Shown here piece after piece: positions 33,339 through 45,015 of a DNA stretch of 64,000 nt. The notes under the pieces are model-generated. The model did no database searches. It was given only the letters and a program-made list of their open reading frames with translations, and was not told where the DNA came from. How positions within the stretch are numbered: position 1 is the stretch's first letter; every line of letters starts with the position of its first letter. The position numbers and the translations under genes are program-made. Where the stretch lies: positions 164,162 to 228,161 of the forward strand of contig NZ_JAHKRS010000007.1 of NCBI RefSeq assembly GCF_018863235.1. Reading direction: 5' to 3'. The stretch comes from Pseudomaricurvus albidus. Its GTDB lineage: Bacteria > Pseudomonadota > Gammaproteobacteria > Pseudomonadales > Cellvibrionaceae.

Positions 33339-34280
33339 TTAGCGGAACATGGCACTCAGAGATTCTTCGTTGCTCAAGCGGCGTACCGCTTCGGCCAGCA
33401 TGACCGACAATGTGAGCTGGCGGATTCTACCACAATTTTTCGCTGCGTCACTCAAAGGAATGGAATCGGTGACAACTAATTCGTCGAGAACGGAATTGGT
33501 GATGTTGTCCATTGCTTTGCCTGACAGGACAGGGTGCGTACAGTAAGCGATGACTTTCTTGGCGCCGAAATCTTTCAGGGCTTTGGCGGCACCACAAAGG
33601 GTGCCCGCGGTATCAACCATGTCATCGACCAGCAGGCAGGTGCGACCTTCTACGTCACCGATGAGGTTCATGACCTCAGCCACATTGGCTTTCGGGCGAC
33701 GTTTGTCGATGATTGCCAGCTCGATGCCCAGTTGTTTGGCCAGTGCGCGTGCGCGAACCACGCCGCCGATGTCTGGAGAGACAATAATCAGGTCTTCGTA
33801 GCCCTGTTTGTTGATGTCATCGAGCAGTACCGGGGAGCCGTAAACGTTGTCGACAGGTACGTCGAAGAAGCCCTGGATTTGTTCGGCGTGCAGGTCAACG
33901 GTCAAAACGCGGTCAATGCCTGCGCCAACCATCATGTCGGCAACCACTTTCGCAGTGATGGGTACTCGTGAAGAGCGAACCCGACGATCCTGGCGGGCGT
34001 AGCCGAAGTAGGGTACCACGACGGTAATGCGGGCAGCAGAGGCACGACGCAGTGCGTCGACCATCACGATCAGCTCCATCAGGTTGTCGTTGGTCGGTGC
34101 GCAGGTAGATTGCACCACGAAGACATCCCGTCCGCGAACGTTTTCATTCAGTTCGATGTTGATCTCGCCGTCTGAGAATTTGCTGACGGTGGCGTCTCCC
34201 ATGGGGATGCCCAGGCGATCCACGATCAGATTGGCCAGTTCGGGGTTAGCGTTGCCGGTGAAGACCATTAAATCAGACAC
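33339..34280 (-). CDS. prs: Ribose-phosphate pyrophosphokinase
   Basis: 313 residues from GTG 34280, chosen because AAAGG lies 8 bases upstream and the length fits the family; the frame is open further upstream and an ATG at 34268 is possible. It makes PRPP from ribose 5-phosphate and [13 protein letters not shown] opens the protein. [19 protein letters not shown] is the flexible loop with catalytic Arg residues. The PRPP loop [13 protein letters not shown] is near residue 217. Follows tRNA-Gln and ispE on the same strand. Confidence 0.95.
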   Translation of the reverse strand: MSDLMVFTGNANPELANLIVDRLGIPMGDATVSKFSDGEINIELNENVRGRDVFVVQSTCAPTNDNLMELIVMVDALRRASAARITVVVPYFGYARQDRRVRSSRVPITAKVVADMMVGAGIDRVLTVDLHAEQIQGFFDVPVDNVYGSPVLLDDINKQGYEDLIIVSPDIGGVVRARALAKQLGIELAIIDKRRPKANVAEVMNLIGDVEGRTCLLVDDMVDTAGTLCGAAKALKDFGAKKVIAYCTHPVLSGKAMDNITNSVLDELVVTDSIPLSDAAKNCGRIRQLTLSVMLAEAVRRLSNEESLSAMFR

Positions 34281-34475
34281 GAGCGGTACCTTTTCTTGGT
34301 TTGAACAAATCTGTAATGAGAGGTTAGCAGTTTTTTGAAAATTGAGGCCACGTGTCGACATTGAGTAGTCTGCTTGTTGTGAGCGCCCATCACGGCTGCT
34401 AATACAAAAACAGCCGACCTTCTCAGATCAGCTGTCCTTGTTTGGCTCTGTACTTGGCGACAGAGTTCATAAAAA

Positions 34476-34550
34476 TGGCTGGGGTGGAAGGATTCGAACC
34501 TTCGCATGACGGGATCAAAACCCGCTGCCTTACCGCTTGGCTACACCCCA
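34476..34550 (-). tRNA. tRNA-Gln (anticodon TTG)
   Basis: 75 nt on the minus strand: TGGGGTG acceptor, AGCCAAGCGGTAAGGC D arm, anticodon loop TTTTGAT and T arm with GGTTCGAATCC, ending CACCCCAGCCA. Highly similar to Escherichia coli tRNA-Gln. Lies between ispE and prs, a conserved position. Confidence 0.97.
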
Positions 34551-34573
34551 GTAGTGTTGTCTAGCAACTTAAC

Positions 34574-35416
34574 TTACCGGTTTAACAGTTGATGTACTTG
34601 TGATTGGTTTACTCCGCGAGCAACAAACCCTTGCAGGCTGTCTGGCGCTTTGGCCAGTACTGCCTCAGCTGAGGCTTTGTTGTCGAACGGGGCAAAAACA
34701 CAGGCACCTGTTCCGGTCATCTTGGCATCGCCATATTGGCTTAACCATTCCAGTGCTTTTTTGACCTCGGGGTAGAGGTTTAGCACCAGTGGCTGGCAGT
34801 CATTGTGGCCACCCTGCTCAAGAAAGGCCGCTACTGTAATGTTCGAAGTGTCTCTTGTCAAATCTTTGTGTGAAAAAATTTCAGCGGTGGAAACGTGGCA
34901 GTTTGGCGTTAGCACCAGAAACCAATATTCAGGCATTTCAACAGCTTGCAGTTGTTCGCCGATACCTTCGGCCCAGGCGGTTTGTCCCCGGACAAAGACG
35001 GGAACGTCGGCTCCCAGTTGTCTGCCCAGGTTGGCCAGGGTGTCAAGGTCCAGTTGCAGCTGCCAAAGGGTATTCAGTGCCAGCAGTGTGGTGGCGGCGT
35101 TGCTGCTGCCTCCGCCAATACCGCCCCCCATTGGCAGTCGTTTGTTCAGCTGTATGTCGACCCCCAGAGGTGTGTCGGGTTTCTGGTTTTGCAGGATGCG
35201 TGCTGCCTTGACGATCAGGTTGTCCTCTGTGGCAACGCCTTCAATATCAGGTTGCAGGGTGATAATACCGTCGTTACGTGTCTGAAAACTGAGTTCGTCG
35301 CCAAAATCCAGCAGTTGAAACAGGGTCTGCAGGGTGTGGTAACCATCTTCCCGCTGCCCGGTAATGTGCAAAAACAGGTTGAGTTTGGCTGGGGAAGGCA
35401 GAGTGAGAGAGTCCAT
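34574..35416 (-). CDS. ispE: 4-diphosphocytidyl-2-C-methyl-D-erythritol kinase
   Basis: 280 residues, GHMP kinase of the MEP isoprenoid pathway. [13 protein letters not shown] is motif 1. [18 protein letters not shown] is the Gly-rich ATP loop (about 93-110). [12 protein letters not shown] is motif 3 near residue 243. Follows lolB on the same strand. Confidence 0.97.
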   Translation of the reverse strand: MDSLTLPSPAKLNLFLHITGQREDGYHTLQTLFQLLDFGDELSFQTRNDGIITLQPDIEGVATEDNLIVKAARILQNQKPDTPLGVDIQLNKRLPMGGGIGGGSSNAATTLLALNTLWQLQLDLDTLANLGRQLGADVPVFVRGQTAWAEGIGEQLQAVEMPEYWFLVLTPNCHVSTAEIFSHKDLTRDTSNITVAAFLEQGGHNDCQPLVLNLYPEVKKALEWLSQYGDAKMTGTGACVFAPFDNKASAEAVLAKAPDSLQGFVARGVNQSQVHQLLNR

Positions 35417-35460
35417 CGGGCTGTAATCGTCTTGGTCTATTGGTGATTCATGGTTGTGGC

Positions 35461-36171
35461 TTAATCCAGCGGAAATCCGTTAAGTTGCCAGTCCTTAATG
35501 ATCAGGGTGAGCTTGATGGCATCCTCCTGTCCGGCGGGGAAGTGCTGGGCGATGACCTTGGTGGGCAGGTACCAGCCTTTTGACTGCTGGTAGCGGGAGT
35601 AGCTCAGTTGCCACTGGTTTTGGGTCAGGCTCATGAGCGTTCCGTCGTCATTGCGTTGCTGTTCTTCAATCGGGGTGTCCGGAGCGGGAATTCCCTTGAC
35701 CCAGTAGTGCAGATCACTGACGGGCAACCACCAGCCCATGGCATTGTACATCAGTTGTTCGGGGGTGGTGGCGTAGAGTGTTTCCTCTCCCGAGCGTTCG
35801 AGTGATACCTGTGTATCGTCGCCGCGAATCCAGATAGAGCCCTGCCCAAGCGGCCCGCTCAGGTGGATTGCAAATTGCTCGGGTCGTTGCTTCCAGTTGA
35901 GGTGGGCGCTGCCGGAATCGTTGGGCGTGCGGATGCCGAGTTTGCCCTCTAGATTCCAGAACTCAAGGCTGCCAAGCAGTTGCTGGTATTCCTGCCACTG
36001 GGATTGAATGGAGGGGGCGGCCGGAATGGGTGGCAACTGGGAAGACTGGTCCGGCATCTGGCTGGCACAGGCGGAGAGTAACAGCGCGATGCAGGCCAGC
36101 AGGGGCAGACGCAGGCTGACAGGTGAGCCGAAAGTGCAGGTTTGGGCAGAAATCATAGGGTTGCCGGGCAT
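35461..36171 (-). CDS. lolB: Outer-membrane lipoprotein insertion factor LolB
   Basis: 236 residues (an inner ATG five codons in is an alternative). Lipobox LLSAC with Cys about 35 residues from the start. Mature LolB fold: [59 protein letters not shown], and a C-terminal [12 protein letters not shown]. It receives lipoproteins from LolA at the outer membrane. Gene order TPR-lolB-ispE is standard for Pseudomonas-like genomes. Confidence 0.94.
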   Translation of the reverse strand: MPGNPMISAQTCTFGSPVSLRLPLLACIALLLSACASQMPDQSSQLPPIPAAPSIQSQWQEYQQLLGSLEFWNLEGKLGIRTPNDSGSAHLNWKQRPEQFAIHLSGPLGQGSIWIRGDDTQVSLERSGEETLYATTPEQLMYNAMGWWLPVSDLHYWVKGIPAPDTPIEEQQRNDDGTLMSLTQNQWQLSYSRYQQSKGWYLPTKVIAQHFPAGQEDAIKLTLIIKDWQLNGFPLD

Positions 36172-36215
36172 CAGGTTGTCAGGAAAATCTCAGAATCTTG
36201 CGGGTGCACCGTACT

Positions 36216-37967
36216 CTAAGGATTGGAAGTGGTGCTTTCAATGGCTTTCAACCGGTTTATGGCTTCAGTGATAACACGGCTGTTGGGCTTCAGTTTCAGA
36301 CCCTCGGACCAGACCTCTTCCGCTTTCTCTCGCTGACCACTTACCCAATAGACTTCGCCCAGGTGTGCGGCGATTTCGTGATCGGGGTAAGCTTTCATGG
36401 CCTCCTGCAATTTCATTATGGCTTCCGGATAATTCCCCAGGCGATACTGAACCCAGCCCATGCTGTCCAGGATGGCGGGGTCATCGGGTTTCAGTTCCAG
36501 TGCCTGAGCGATCAGTACGTAGGCCTCGTCGTAGCGGGTGGTGCGATCAGCCAGCGTATAACCCAGAGCATTGAGCGCTGTGGCGTTATCCGGGTCGGTT
36601 TTAATAATCAGTCGCAGATCATCTTCCATCTCGTCCAGGCGATCGAGTTGTTCATTGATCATGGCGCGGCTGTACAGCAGCGGAGGACTGTTGGGGAAGC
36701 GGGTAAGCCCTTCCGACAGCACTTTCTGAGCGTCCGTCAATTGCAGATGATTGCTCAGTACCTCGCCTTCCAGCAGATAAAAGCGTTCTGCCTGCTCGGG
36801 AAATTGCTCGCGCAGAACGTCCATGCGCTTGTTGGCGGCACTGGCCTGACCGCCGCGAACCAGAATGTCGGTGGACTGATAGGTTGCTCGCAAAAAATCA
36901 GGGCCGGGTTCTACTTGCAGAAAGTATTGCAGTGCCAGATCCCATTGCTGATCTTTTTCGGCAATCTGCCCCAGATAGTAATAGGCCGACGAGCGATGAT
37001 GCTCGAAAGCGGTCAGTTCGAGGAAATAACCCTTGGCGTCTTCCAGATCGCCGCGTTCATTGTTGATCAGTGCCAGGGCGTAGATGAGCTCGGGGTCATT
37101 GGGGCTGTTTTTCAGTAGCTCATCAAATTGCTGTTCGGCTTTTTCCAGATCCGTAGAGGCCAGCAACCTTGCATATTGAAGGCGCAGGCGTTCGTTGTCC
37201 GGGTGTTTTTTAAGCAGCGAGGAAACCCGCTCGATGGCCTCATCCTGTCGGTCCAGTATGGTCAGTAATCGGGTTTCGAGAATGACCGCGGGCATCAGTT
37301 GGTCATCAATGTCGAGCGCCTTGTCGGCCATTGTCAGGGCGTCATCCAGTTGGTTTTGCTGTTGGTACAGCAAGCCGAGGCCGATCAGGAGTTCGGTATT
37401 TTTGGGGTGCTGCTTGTGGAGGTCCAGGTACTGCTGGATCAATTGCTCGCGTTGATTGTTGCTGAGTGACTCCGCCCGGGCTGCGATTGGCTGATAAATG
37501 CCTTCGCCGCGGTGCTCCAGCAGATAATTGGAGTGCGTCATGGCTTCTTCAAGTCGGCCGCTCAGAGCCAGTTCGGTACCGGCGGTGAACCGGGCTTCAA
37601 GATCATCGGGGCTGAGTTCTGCCCACAACAGGGCCGTGTTCAATGCAGCTTGACGGGCATTGAGGTAGCGAGCAATGCGAGTGGCGCGGGCGGCAACTCC
37701 GGGGTCCCGAGTTTTGTGGGCCTGCTGTATGTAGTTGCCCAGTGCGATGTCGTAGCGTTCACGGCTGCCCGCCATTTCGGCCACCAGCAGTGCATACAGG
37801 GTTTCAGCGGGAAATGGCCGCTCTGGCGCCTTGGGCTGCTCCTGTGGGCTGATTGCCGCGGTAGTTTCAGTGCTGGCTTGAGAGGTCAGATAAGAGCACC
37901 CCTGTAGAAACAGGGCGGCGATGGCCAGAATGGATGTGGCTGTCGTCGTGAAGGGACGTCGGATCAT
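36216..37967 (-). CDS. Tetratricopeptide lipoprotein (PA4667-like)
   Basis: 583 residues from ATG 37967, which gives a lipoprotein signal (IRRPFTTTATSILAIAALFL then QGC); the frame is open 48 codons further upstream without a signal. At least nine TPR-like repeats fill the protein, e.g. LLIGLGLLYQQQNQLDDALT, SAYYYLGQIAEKDQQWDLAL and ILDSMGWVQYRLGNYPEAIM. It belongs to the TPR family found between hemA and lolB in Pseudomonas and relatives. Function is poorly known; a periplasmic scaffold on the outer membrane is likely. Confidence 0.88.
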   Translation of the reverse strand: MIRRPFTTTATSILAIAALFLQGCSYLTSQASTETTAAISPQEQPKAPERPFPAETLYALLVAEMAGSRERYDIALGNYIQQAHKTRDPGVAARATRIARYLNARQAALNTALLWAELSPDDLEARFTAGTELALSGRLEEAMTHSNYLLEHRGEGIYQPIAARAESLSNNQREQLIQQYLDLHKQHPKNTELLIGLGLLYQQQNQLDDALTMADKALDIDDQLMPAVILETRLLTILDRQDEAIERVSSLLKKHPDNERLRLQYARLLASTDLEKAEQQFDELLKNSPNDPELIYALALINNERGDLEDAKGYFLELTAFEHHRSSAYYYLGQIAEKDQQWDLALQYFLQVEPGPDFLRATYQSTDILVRGGQASAANKRMDVLREQFPEQAERFYLLEGEVLSNHLQLTDAQKVLSEGLTRFPNSPPLLYSRAMINEQLDRLDEMEDDLRLIIKTDPDNATALNALGYTLADRTTRYDEAYVLIAQALELKPDDPAILDSMGWVQYRLGNYPEAIMKLQEAMKAYPDHEIAAHLGEVYWVSGQREKAEEVWSEGLKLKPNSRVITEAINRLKAIESTTSNP

Positions 37968-38399
37968 GGGTTGACTGCTATTCTGGTTGGGCAAAGGATT
38001 CTCGTCTGCATTGTCTGGGGGTTCGTACCTGGCTTGTTGGCCGGTGTTTCCCGTTCCGGCCGGGGTGTGTTGGCAAGTGGATGGGGTGAAGTCTGTGTCA
38101 GTCTTCTCCACAGACCGGTGCCGTAGGTTTCAACTCATAAACATTAGGACAACCATATCCCTGAAAGGTTGCTCTACTCAATAGCCAGTATAGGTTTGAT
38201 TTTGCAGGAAAGGGAAAAAGCAGCCGATGAGGCCGGTTTTTGACCTGATTTCGTGCAGGATCTGCGAGTAATCCGGCGTTATCTTTGTAATAATAGGCGC
38301 CTGTTTGGGCTGGCCACTTGTCAGATGGTCGCTGTAACCGGAAAATCACGCCGCCCGAGTGGCGCATACCGACATGACTCCCGTGAACTCTATTACTCT

Positions 38400-39686
38400 A
38401 TGACGCTTCTGGCTTTTGGCATTAATCACAATACCGCTTCTCTGGATATACGGGAGCGGGTGGCGTTTGCGCCGGAGCAGATGCGTGAGGCCCTGCTGCA
38501 GGCATGCAATTGTCCGGAACTGGACGAGATTGCCATCCTTTCAACCTGCAATCGCACTGAAGTGTATGCCCAGCTGTCGGCAGGCGCGACTGCGTCTCCG
38601 GACCAGGTGCAAAGCTGGCTGGCCAGTTATCACCAGCTGGAGCGCGAGGATCTGGATGCCTGTCATTACTGGTACTGCGATGGTGAGGCGATCGGTCATA
38701 TGATGAAGGTCGCCAGTGGTCTGGACTCTCTTGTGCTGGGCGAGCCACAGATTCTGGGGCAGATGAAATCGGCTTATTCCGTGGCCTGTGATGCCGGAAC
38801 GGTTGGCCGTTCCCTGCATAATGCCTTTCATCAGGTGTTTGGAATTGCCAAGCGCGTTCGCACCGAAACCGCGATTGGTGAAAACCCGGTTTCGGTTGCC
38901 TATGCCGCTGTGGCGTTGGCACAACAAATCTTTTCCGATCTCAAGCGTGATACCGCGCTGTTGGTTGGGGCCGGCGAGACCATTGAGCTGGTAGCCCAGC
39001 ACTTATCGCAACAGGGAATCGGCCAAATCATCGTCGCCAACCGAACGCTGGAGCGAGCCAGCCAGTTGGCCGAAAGATTTAACGCCGAAGCTGTTTTGCT
39101 GGCGGACATCCCGGAACATTTGCACCGGGCTGATATTGTGATTACCTCGACTGCAAGTCAGTTGCCGTTATTGGGCAAAGGCGCTGTCGAGTCTGCCCTG
39201 AAAAAGCGTCGCCACAAGCCCATGTTTATGGTGGATATAGCGGTGCCCCGCGATATTGAAGCGGAAGTGGGCGAGCTGGATGATGTCTACCTTTACAGCG
39301 TTGATGATTTGCGTGAAGTGATCGATGAGGGCATGCGCTCCCGTCAACAGGCCGCTGAAAAAGCCTCGTCGATAGTGGCCGATGGCGTTGAGCAATACCT
39401 GCGTGAGCAGCGGGCTCTCGACTCGGTGTCCACCATCCGTGCCTATCGCCAGAAAGCGGAAGAGCTGCGCGATCAGGAATTGAGCAAAGCCCTAAAATCC
39501 CTTGAGGCCGGCACGGCACCGGAGCAAGTGCTTAACCAGTTGGCGCGCGGCTTGACCAACAAGCTCCTGCATGCCCCTACTACCCGCTTGAAGCAGGCTG
39601 GCGCCTCCGGCGACAATCACTTGCTTGACCTGACTCACGAACTGTTTGATTTGTCCCGCGGCGATAGCAAAGAGCGGGATTTGTAG
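38400..39686 (+). CDS. hemA: Glutamyl-tRNA reductase
   Basis: 428 residues from ATG 38400 ([19 protein letters not shown]); the frame is open upstream but this is the family start. Makes glutamate-1-semialdehyde, the first step of haem and corrin precursor synthesis. [10 protein letters not shown] carries the catalytic Cys near residue 50. [20 protein letters not shown] and the NADP domain [14 protein letters not shown] follow, then the C-terminal dimerisation helices. Divergent from the TPR-lolB-ispE operon with 432 bases between the start codons. Confidence 0.97.
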   Translation: MTLLAFGINHNTASLDIRERVAFAPEQMREALLQACNCPELDEIAILSTCNRTEVYAQLSAGATASPDQVQSWLASYHQLEREDLDACHYWYCDGEAIGHMMKVASGLDSLVLGEPQILGQMKSAYSVACDAGTVGRSLHNAFHQVFGIAKRVRTETAIGENPVSVAYAAVALAQQIFSDLKRDTALLVGAGETIELVAQHLSQQGIGQIIVANRTLERASQLAERFNAEAVLLADIPEHLHRADIVITSTASQLPLLGKGAVESALKKRRHKPMFMVDIAVPRDIEAEVGELDDVYLYSVDDLREVIDEGMRSRQQAAEKASSIVADGVEQYLREQRALDSVSTIRAYRQKAEELRDQELSKALKSLEAGTAPEQVLNQLARGLTNKLLHAPTTRLKQAGASGDNHLLDLTHELFDLSRGDSKERDL

Positions 39687-39789
39687 CGACGCTACGGTTT
39701 CTTTCATCTCTACGCTGGTGACTCTGTTGGCAACGACGCGGCGCCATGCCAACATTTTCTTTTGAAATCGAATACCTGAGAACCACACT

Positions 39790-40872
39790 ATGAAAGCTTC
39801 AATACTGGAAAAACTCGACAACCTGCAGGATCGCTATGACGAAGTCAGCGCGTTGCTCAGCGATGCGGGTATTATCTCGGATCAAAACAAGTTTCGGGAA
39901 TTATCCAAAGAGTATGCCGAACTGGAACCGGTGGTGAAGTGCTTCAAGGAATACCGTCAGGTACTCGAAGATATTGAAGAGGCCAAAGGGCTGCTGAAAG
40001 ACGGCGATGCGGACATGCGTGAAATGGCACAGGAAGAACTCAAGGACAGCGAAGAGCGTCTGGAGCCGTTAGAGGAAGAGTTGCAAAAACTGCTGCTGCC
40101 CAAAGATCCCAATGACGAAAAGAATGTGTTCCTCGAAATCAGGGCCGGTACCGGTGGCGACGAAGCGGCCATCTTTTCCGGCGATCTGTTCCGCATGTAT
40201 TCCAAATACGCCGAGAGCCAAAAGTGGAAAATTGAAATTCTCAGTGAAAGCGAAGGCGATCACGGTGGCTATAAGGAAATCATTACCCGCGTGGTGGGGC
40301 AGGGCGTGTACTCCAAACTGAAATTCGAATCCGGTGCTCACCGCGTGCAACGTGTGCCGGAGACCGAATCTCAGGGACGTATCCATACTTCGGCCTGTAC
40401 CGTTGCCATCATGCCTGAAGCCGATGAAATGGAAGAGGTGAACATCAACAAGGCGGATTTGCGTATCGATACCTTCCGGGCCAGCGGCGCCGGCGGTCAG
40501 CACGTGAACAAAACCGACTCGGCGATTCGCATTACCCACATTCCAACCGGTGTTGTGGTGGAGTGTCAGGATGAGCGTTCGCAACACAAAAACCGTGCGC
40601 GCGCCATGTCATTGCTGGCAGCTCGTCTGAAAAACGCACAGGAAGAAGTGGCGGCGAAAAGCATTGCTGACGAGCGGCGCAATCTGGTGGGCAGCGGTGA
40701 TCGGTCAGAGCGAATCCGAACCTACAATTTCCCTCAGGGGCGTGTCACCGACCACCGTATTAACCTGACGCTCTACAAACTGGGTGAGGTCATGGAAGGG
40801 GATCTGGATGAAGTGGTGCAACCTCTGGTGAATGAATACCAGGCGGATCAACTGGCGGCTCTGGCGGAATAA
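39790..40872 (+). CDS. prfA: Peptide chain release factor 1
   Basis: 360 residues. Terminates at UAA/UAG. GGQ motif in [20 protein letters not shown] at about residue 235; domain 2 with the PxT-type codon-recognition loop ([14 protein letters not shown], giving PET here). Downstream of hemA by 103 bases. Confidence 0.97.
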   Translation: MKASILEKLDNLQDRYDEVSALLSDAGIISDQNKFRELSKEYAELEPVVKCFKEYRQVLEDIEEAKGLLKDGDADMREMAQEELKDSEERLEPLEEELQKLLLPKDPNDEKNVFLEIRAGTGGDEAAIFSGDLFRMYSKYAESQKWKIEILSESEGDHGGYKEIITRVVGQGVYSKLKFESGAHRVQRVPETESQGRIHTSACTVAIMPEADEMEEVNINKADLRIDTFRASGAGGQHVNKTDSAIRITHIPTGVVVECQDERSQHKNRARAMSLLAARLKNAQEEVAAKSIADERRNLVGSGDRSERIRTYNFPQGRVTDHRINLTLYKLGEVMEGDLDEVVQPLVNEYQADQLAALAE

Positions 40873-40897
40873 CCCCGACGGTCGGGCAGGGATCATC

Positions 40898-41767
40898 ATG
40901 ACAGACGTCTCGCAACCAATGACCATTCAGCAGTGCCTACTGCGCGCCCGGGAATTACCGGACAGTGACTCGGCCCGTCTCGATGTCGAACTGCTGCTTG
41001 CGTCGGTTCTGGAGCGTGATCGCTCTTACCTTTACACCTGGCCGGAAAAAATTCTGACTGAGCCTCAGCTCTCGGCCTTTGAAGCATTGCTGCTGGCCCG
41101 ACGAGAGGGGCAGCCAGTGGCACACCTGCTCGGAGAGCGAGAGTTTTGGGGATTACCCCTCGCAGTGAATGATTCCACCCTGATACCCAGGCCAGATACA
41201 GAAACCCTGGTGGAGTCAGTACTGGATTTGGGGTTGCCCGATAACGCCAGGGTTCTGGATTTGGGAACCGGGACAGGAGCCATTGCCCTGGCCCTGGCCA
41301 GTGAGTACCCCGAATGGGTTGTGGTAGCCGTGGATTTTTCCTCGGCCGCCGTCGCACTGGCAGAGCGTAACCGGCGTGCTCTGGCTCTGGACAATGTTGA
41401 AATCTTCGCCAGCGACTGGTTTTCTCAGCTGACAGACCGCCGTTTTCATCTTATTGTCAGCAATCCGCCTTATATTGATGAGGATGACCCGCATCTGTCT
41501 CAGGGTGACGTGCGTTTTGAACCACTGTCTGCACTGGTAGCGAAGAATCAGGGATTGGCCGATTTACAACATATTATCGAGGCTGGACGGGATCATTTAC
41601 TGCCCGGCGGTTGGCTCTTTCTTGAGCATGGATATACTCAGGGGGGCGCAGTCCGCGGTCTGATGGAGCAAGCGGGCTACGAAGGTGTTGAGACCCTGAG
41701 GGACTTCGGCGATAACGATCGGGTCACTCGCGGGCGCTCCCCGAACACAGGCTCTGCTGAGTGGTAG
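40898..41767 (+). CDS. prmC: Release-factor glutamine methyltransferase
   Basis: 289 residues from ATG 40898; an inner ATG at 40919 (MTIQQC) is a plausible alternative. Methylates the Gln of the GGQ motif of release factors. N-terminal helical domain, then SAM motif LDLGTGTGAIALALASEYP (about 120-138) and the NPPYI catalytic motif (about 189-193). Directly after prfA as usual. Confidence 0.95.
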   Translation: MTDVSQPMTIQQCLLRARELPDSDSARLDVELLLASVLERDRSYLYTWPEKILTEPQLSAFEALLLARREGQPVAHLLGEREFWGLPLAVNDSTLIPRPDTETLVESVLDLGLPDNARVLDLGTGTGAIALALASEYPEWVVVAVDFSSAAVALAERNRRALALDNVEIFASDWFSQLTDRRFHLIVSNPPYIDEDDPHLSQGDVRFEPLSALVAKNQGLADLQHIIEAGRDHLLPGGWLFLEHGYTQGGAVRGLMEQAGYEGVETLRDFGDNDRVTRGRSPNTGSAEW

Positions 41768-41814
41768 AAAAAGAGTAGCAGGGAAAAGAATCAAGTGACG
41801 GTGAATTTTCAGCC

Positions 41815-42561
41815 ATGAACGATGAACAGCTCTTACGCTACAGCCGGCAGATCATGTTGCCCCAGTGGGACATTGGTGGGCAGGAAAAAATTCTAAACAG
41901 CCGGGTTTTGATCGTAGGGCTGGGTGGTCTGGGTTGTCCTGTAGCCATGTATTTGGCTGCGGCGGGAGTTGGGCAATTGGTGCTTGCCGATTTTGATGAG
42001 GTGGATCTGTCCAATTTGCAGCGTCAGATCGCTCATGGCAGCGCCGATATCGGGACTTTGAAAGCGGTGTCGGCCCAGAAAACCCTGAAAACACTTAATG
42101 ACACGGTAGAGACCGTCGTAATTACAGAGCGATTGGACGAAATGAGACTTCATGAAGAAGCGAAATCGGCCGATGTAGTAGTGGATTGCAGTGATAACTT
42201 TTCTACCCGGCACGCCATTAACCGGGCCTGTGTAAGCAGTGGAACACCGTTGGTGTCGGGGGCTGCGATTCGGTTTGAAGGGCAGGTGGCGGTGTTCGAC
42301 CCCAGAGATGAAGAGGCACCTTGTTATCGCTGCCTCTATGCCGAAGAGTCGGATGAGAATCTGAGCTGCTCCGAGAGTGGGGTGATTTCACCTCTGGTGG
42401 GGGTGATAGGCTCCATGCAGGCACTGGAAACGTTGAAAGTTCTGGCGCAGGTAGGCGAGACATTGACCGGAAAATTATTGATGTTTGATGGCCTGAGTGC
42501 CGATTGGCGAACACTTAAGCTTCCTCGTGATCCGGCTTGTCCAGTGTGCCATAAAAGCTGA
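41815..42561 (+). CDS. moeB: MoeB/HesA-type adenylyltransferase
   Basis: 248 residues. E1-like enzyme that activates the C-terminal Gly-Gly of MoaD or ThiS by adenylation. Nucleotide motif VLIVGLGGLGCPVAMYLAAAG (about 31-51), Arg finger region DLSNLQRQI, VVDCSDNFSTRHAINRAC with the Mg-binding Asp, and two CxxC zinc pairs: CYRCLY (about 172) and CPVCHKS at the end. It follows prmC, as in Pseudomonas. A murI gene that often comes next is absent. Confidence 0.93.
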   Translation: MNDEQLLRYSRQIMLPQWDIGGQEKILNSRVLIVGLGGLGCPVAMYLAAAGVGQLVLADFDEVDLSNLQRQIAHGSADIGTLKAVSAQKTLKTLNDTVETVVITERLDEMRLHEEAKSADVVVDCSDNFSTRHAINRACVSSGTPLVSGAAIRFEGQVAVFDPRDEEAPCYRCLYAEESDENLSCSESGVISPLVGVIGSMQALETLKVLAQVGETLTGKLLMFDGLSADWRTLKLPRDPACPVCHKS

Positions 42562-42649
42562 AGTTAGATGGGGATTAGCTGGTGCAGGAAGTTGGGATGA
42601 GTCTCTTGCGTTGGTTGATTATTGAAATGGCGGTTATAAGTTGACAGAT

Positions 42650-44950
42650 ATGCAGTCGAAACCCGAGGCGAAGCACACGGCCGTTGAACTGATTCGCAAG
42701 TTCCAGCAGCTGTTCAAGGACCTGGACCACAAGCAAATTGCCGAGCGTTTGGTGACGTTGGTTGTGACTCAGCCGTTGATTCACCGCTGTGTGCTGGTCG
42801 TCTGTCGTGACAATAAGTTGCATGTTGAGTCGGTGGCCGAGAGCGGCTCATCAGTGAGCTTGTCAGCCCCGCTGGAAAGTTTTCAGAATCTACCGCAGGG
42901 TCTGATTCGCCAGGTGTTCCAATCCGGAGAGGCTGCGGACTTTTCAATTTCTACGGGTGCTGAACTGCCCCCGTCACTGAATCTCAGTGCCATCAAGTCG
43001 GAAGTAAACAGTGTGGCGGTTCAGCCTGTCGGTGATCAGGACAGCCCGGTGGCAGTATATTACTGTGAATCCAGAGAGGATCTGGCGCAGTTGCAAGTGG
43101 CTATGAAACGTCTGGAGAGCTTGTGGGCATTCAGTGGCCTGATGATTTATCAGGTCATACAGATGCGCCACTATGCCGATCAGGCTGATAAATTCAGAAT
43201 TGCCGAGCAGGCACTCTGGGCCAGCGAAACCTATCTGAATGCGATCCTGTATTACTCCCCGGCATTGATTTCTGTGAAGGATCTCGATGGCAATGTGGTT
43301 TTGGCCAGCGACCATTTCAAATACATCGACGGAGTCTCGGACGAGGGTTATGTGGGCCGAAACATTCAGGATGTTTATTCTCCCGAGCTCGCCAGTAAAA
43401 TCAATGCGGCGGATATGCAGGTCCTTGAGACGCTTGAACCCCTTGAGCTCGAGGAAGAAATCCGTCACAAAGATGGCTCCATGCATTCCTATTGGATGGT
43501 GCGTTTCCCTCTGAGGGACAAAAAGGGCAAAGTCTTTGGCCTCTGTAGCATCAGTACCGATATCACAGAGCGTAAAAACGCCCAGGACGCTCTGCGTGAC
43601 CAGCAATCGCGTCTTAATTACATGGCGTTCCACGACTCGCTGACGTCTCTGCCCAACCGGGCACTGTTTTACGATCGCATCAACCACGGTTTGGCCAGAG
43701 CCCGACGCAGTGGCAATCGCCTGGCGTTGATGCTTCTGGATCTGGATCGCTTCAAGTACATCAATGACAGTCTTGGCCACGATGCCGGAGACTTGTTTCT
43801 GAAAGCACTTTCCAAACGCCTGGAAGAAAATGTACGCGATATGGACACGGTCGCGCGTCTTGGCGGGGACGAATTTGTACTGGTGCTTGAAGGGGTTCAC
43901 TCTGACGATGATATTGCCTTTGTCGCTCGCAAGGTTCTGGCGAGCGTGGCAAATCCCATCAACGTCATGGAGCATGAAATCTCGACGACCGCCAGTATTG
44001 GTATCAGTGTCTTTCCGCAGGATGGTGATGAGGCGGACAGCTTGCTCAAACACGCTGATATTGCCATGTACAAAGCCAAAGAAGCGGGTAAAGACAATTT
44101 CAAATTCTATGCCGATGGTATGAGTGCGTCGGCCGTGAACTTCCTGCTGTTGGAAAACGATCTGCGACGTGCCATCGATACCGATCAGTTGCTGCTTTAT
44201 TACCAGCCGCAGTTTGATCTGCAAACCGGCAGTCTGTTGGGGATGGAAGCACTTGTACGTTGGGAGCATCCCGAGCGAGGCCTGGTTTCTCCGGCCCACT
44301 TTATACCGCTGGCGGAAGAGACGGATTTAATTGTTCATCTCGGTGACTGGGTCTTGAGAGCCGCCTGTCAGCAGCAAAAGATTTGGTTGCGAGAGGGAAA
44401 ATACAGCCAAAAGGTCTCTGTAAACCTCTCACCCAGGCAGTTGCGCGAGCGCAGTTTTACCAAGCGAGTGGCGGAAATTCTCAGAGAGACTGGACTGCCT
44501 GCCCGCTACCTTGAACTCGAAATTACGGAAAGCTCTGCAATGGAGCATGCAGGCCAAACCATCAACATGATGAATGAGCTCAATGCCATGGGAGTTTCCC
44601 TGGCGATTGATGATTTTGGCACCGGTTATTCATCTCTGGCGTACCTGAAGCGTTTCCCGATACAAAAGCTGAAAATCGATCGCAGCTTTATCAATGACAT
44701 TGCCACTGATCAAAATGATGCCGCGATTGCAAAATCCATCATCAATCTCGCTCACAATATGGCCCTGAATGTGGTTGCCGAAGGGGTTGAGTATGAAGAT
44801 CAGGCGGAATGGTTGCGCCAGCAAGGTTGCGATATGGTTCAGGGCTTTTTGTACGCCAAGCCCATGTCCGCTGCGTTGCTGGGACAGCATTTGCGGGGTG
44901 GTGAGTTTTATTCATCGGCGAATGTGGTGCCGCTCAATCAGCTGGCATAG
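42650..44950 (+). CDS. PAS-GGDEF-EAL cyclic-di-GMP enzyme
   Basis: 766 residues from ATG 42650; no strong ribosome site is seen. An N-terminal GAF-like or unassigned sensor (about 1-185), one PAS domain (about 190-315; [19 protein letters not shown]), GGDEF domain with intact RLGGDEF near 403-408 and an I-site RDMD five residues before it, then EAL domain with EALVR near 533, [23 protein letters not shown] and VVAEGVE. All residues for diguanylate cyclase and phosphodiesterase chemistry appear present, so net activity cannot be told. Probably cytoplasmic: no membrane helix. Confidence 0.93.
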   Translation: MQSKPEAKHTAVELIRKFQQLFKDLDHKQIAERLVTLVVTQPLIHRCVLVVCRDNKLHVESVAESGSSVSLSAPLESFQNLPQGLIRQVFQSGEAADFSISTGAELPPSLNLSAIKSEVNSVAVQPVGDQDSPVAVYYCESREDLAQLQVAMKRLESLWAFSGLMIYQVIQMRHYADQADKFRIAEQALWASETYLNAILYYSPALISVKDLDGNVVLASDHFKYIDGVSDEGYVGRNIQDVYSPELASKINAADMQVLETLEPLELEEEIRHKDGSMHSYWMVRFPLRDKKGKVFGLCSISTDITERKNAQDALRDQQSRLNYMAFHDSLTSLPNRALFYDRINHGLARARRSGNRLALMLLDLDRFKYINDSLGHDAGDLFLKALSKRLEENVRDMDTVARLGGDEFVLVLEGVHSDDDIAFVARKVLASVANPINVMEHEISTTASIGISVFPQDGDEADSLLKHADIAMYKAKEAGKDNFKFYADGMSASAVNFLLLENDLRRAIDTDQLLLYYQPQFDLQTGSLLGMEALVRWEHPERGLVSPAHFIPLAEETDLIVHLGDWVLRAACQQQKIWLREGKYSQKVSVNLSPRQLRERSFTKRVAEILRETGLPARYLELEITESSAMEHAGQTINMMNELNAMGVSLAIDDFGTGYSSLAYLKRFPIQKLKIDRSFINDIATDQNDAAIAKSIINLAHNMALNVVAEGVEYEDQAEWLRQQGCDMVQGFLYAKPMSAALLGQHLRGGEFYSSANVVPLNQLA

Positions 44951-45015
44951 AGGTAGGGGTATTGGCTGGTGCTGAAGTTCTGGTTTGCAGCGGCTGAGCT
45001 TGAAGGCTTCTTGGG

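Noticed and set aside
36198..37118. A 306-codon plus-strand frame opposite the TPR lipoprotein
   Set aside because: Antisense to a clear TPR protein; no independent coding evidence.
42974..44299. A 441-codon minus-strand frame opposite the GGDEF-EAL gene
   Set aside because: The plus-strand protein has all family motifs, so the antisense frame is a shadow.
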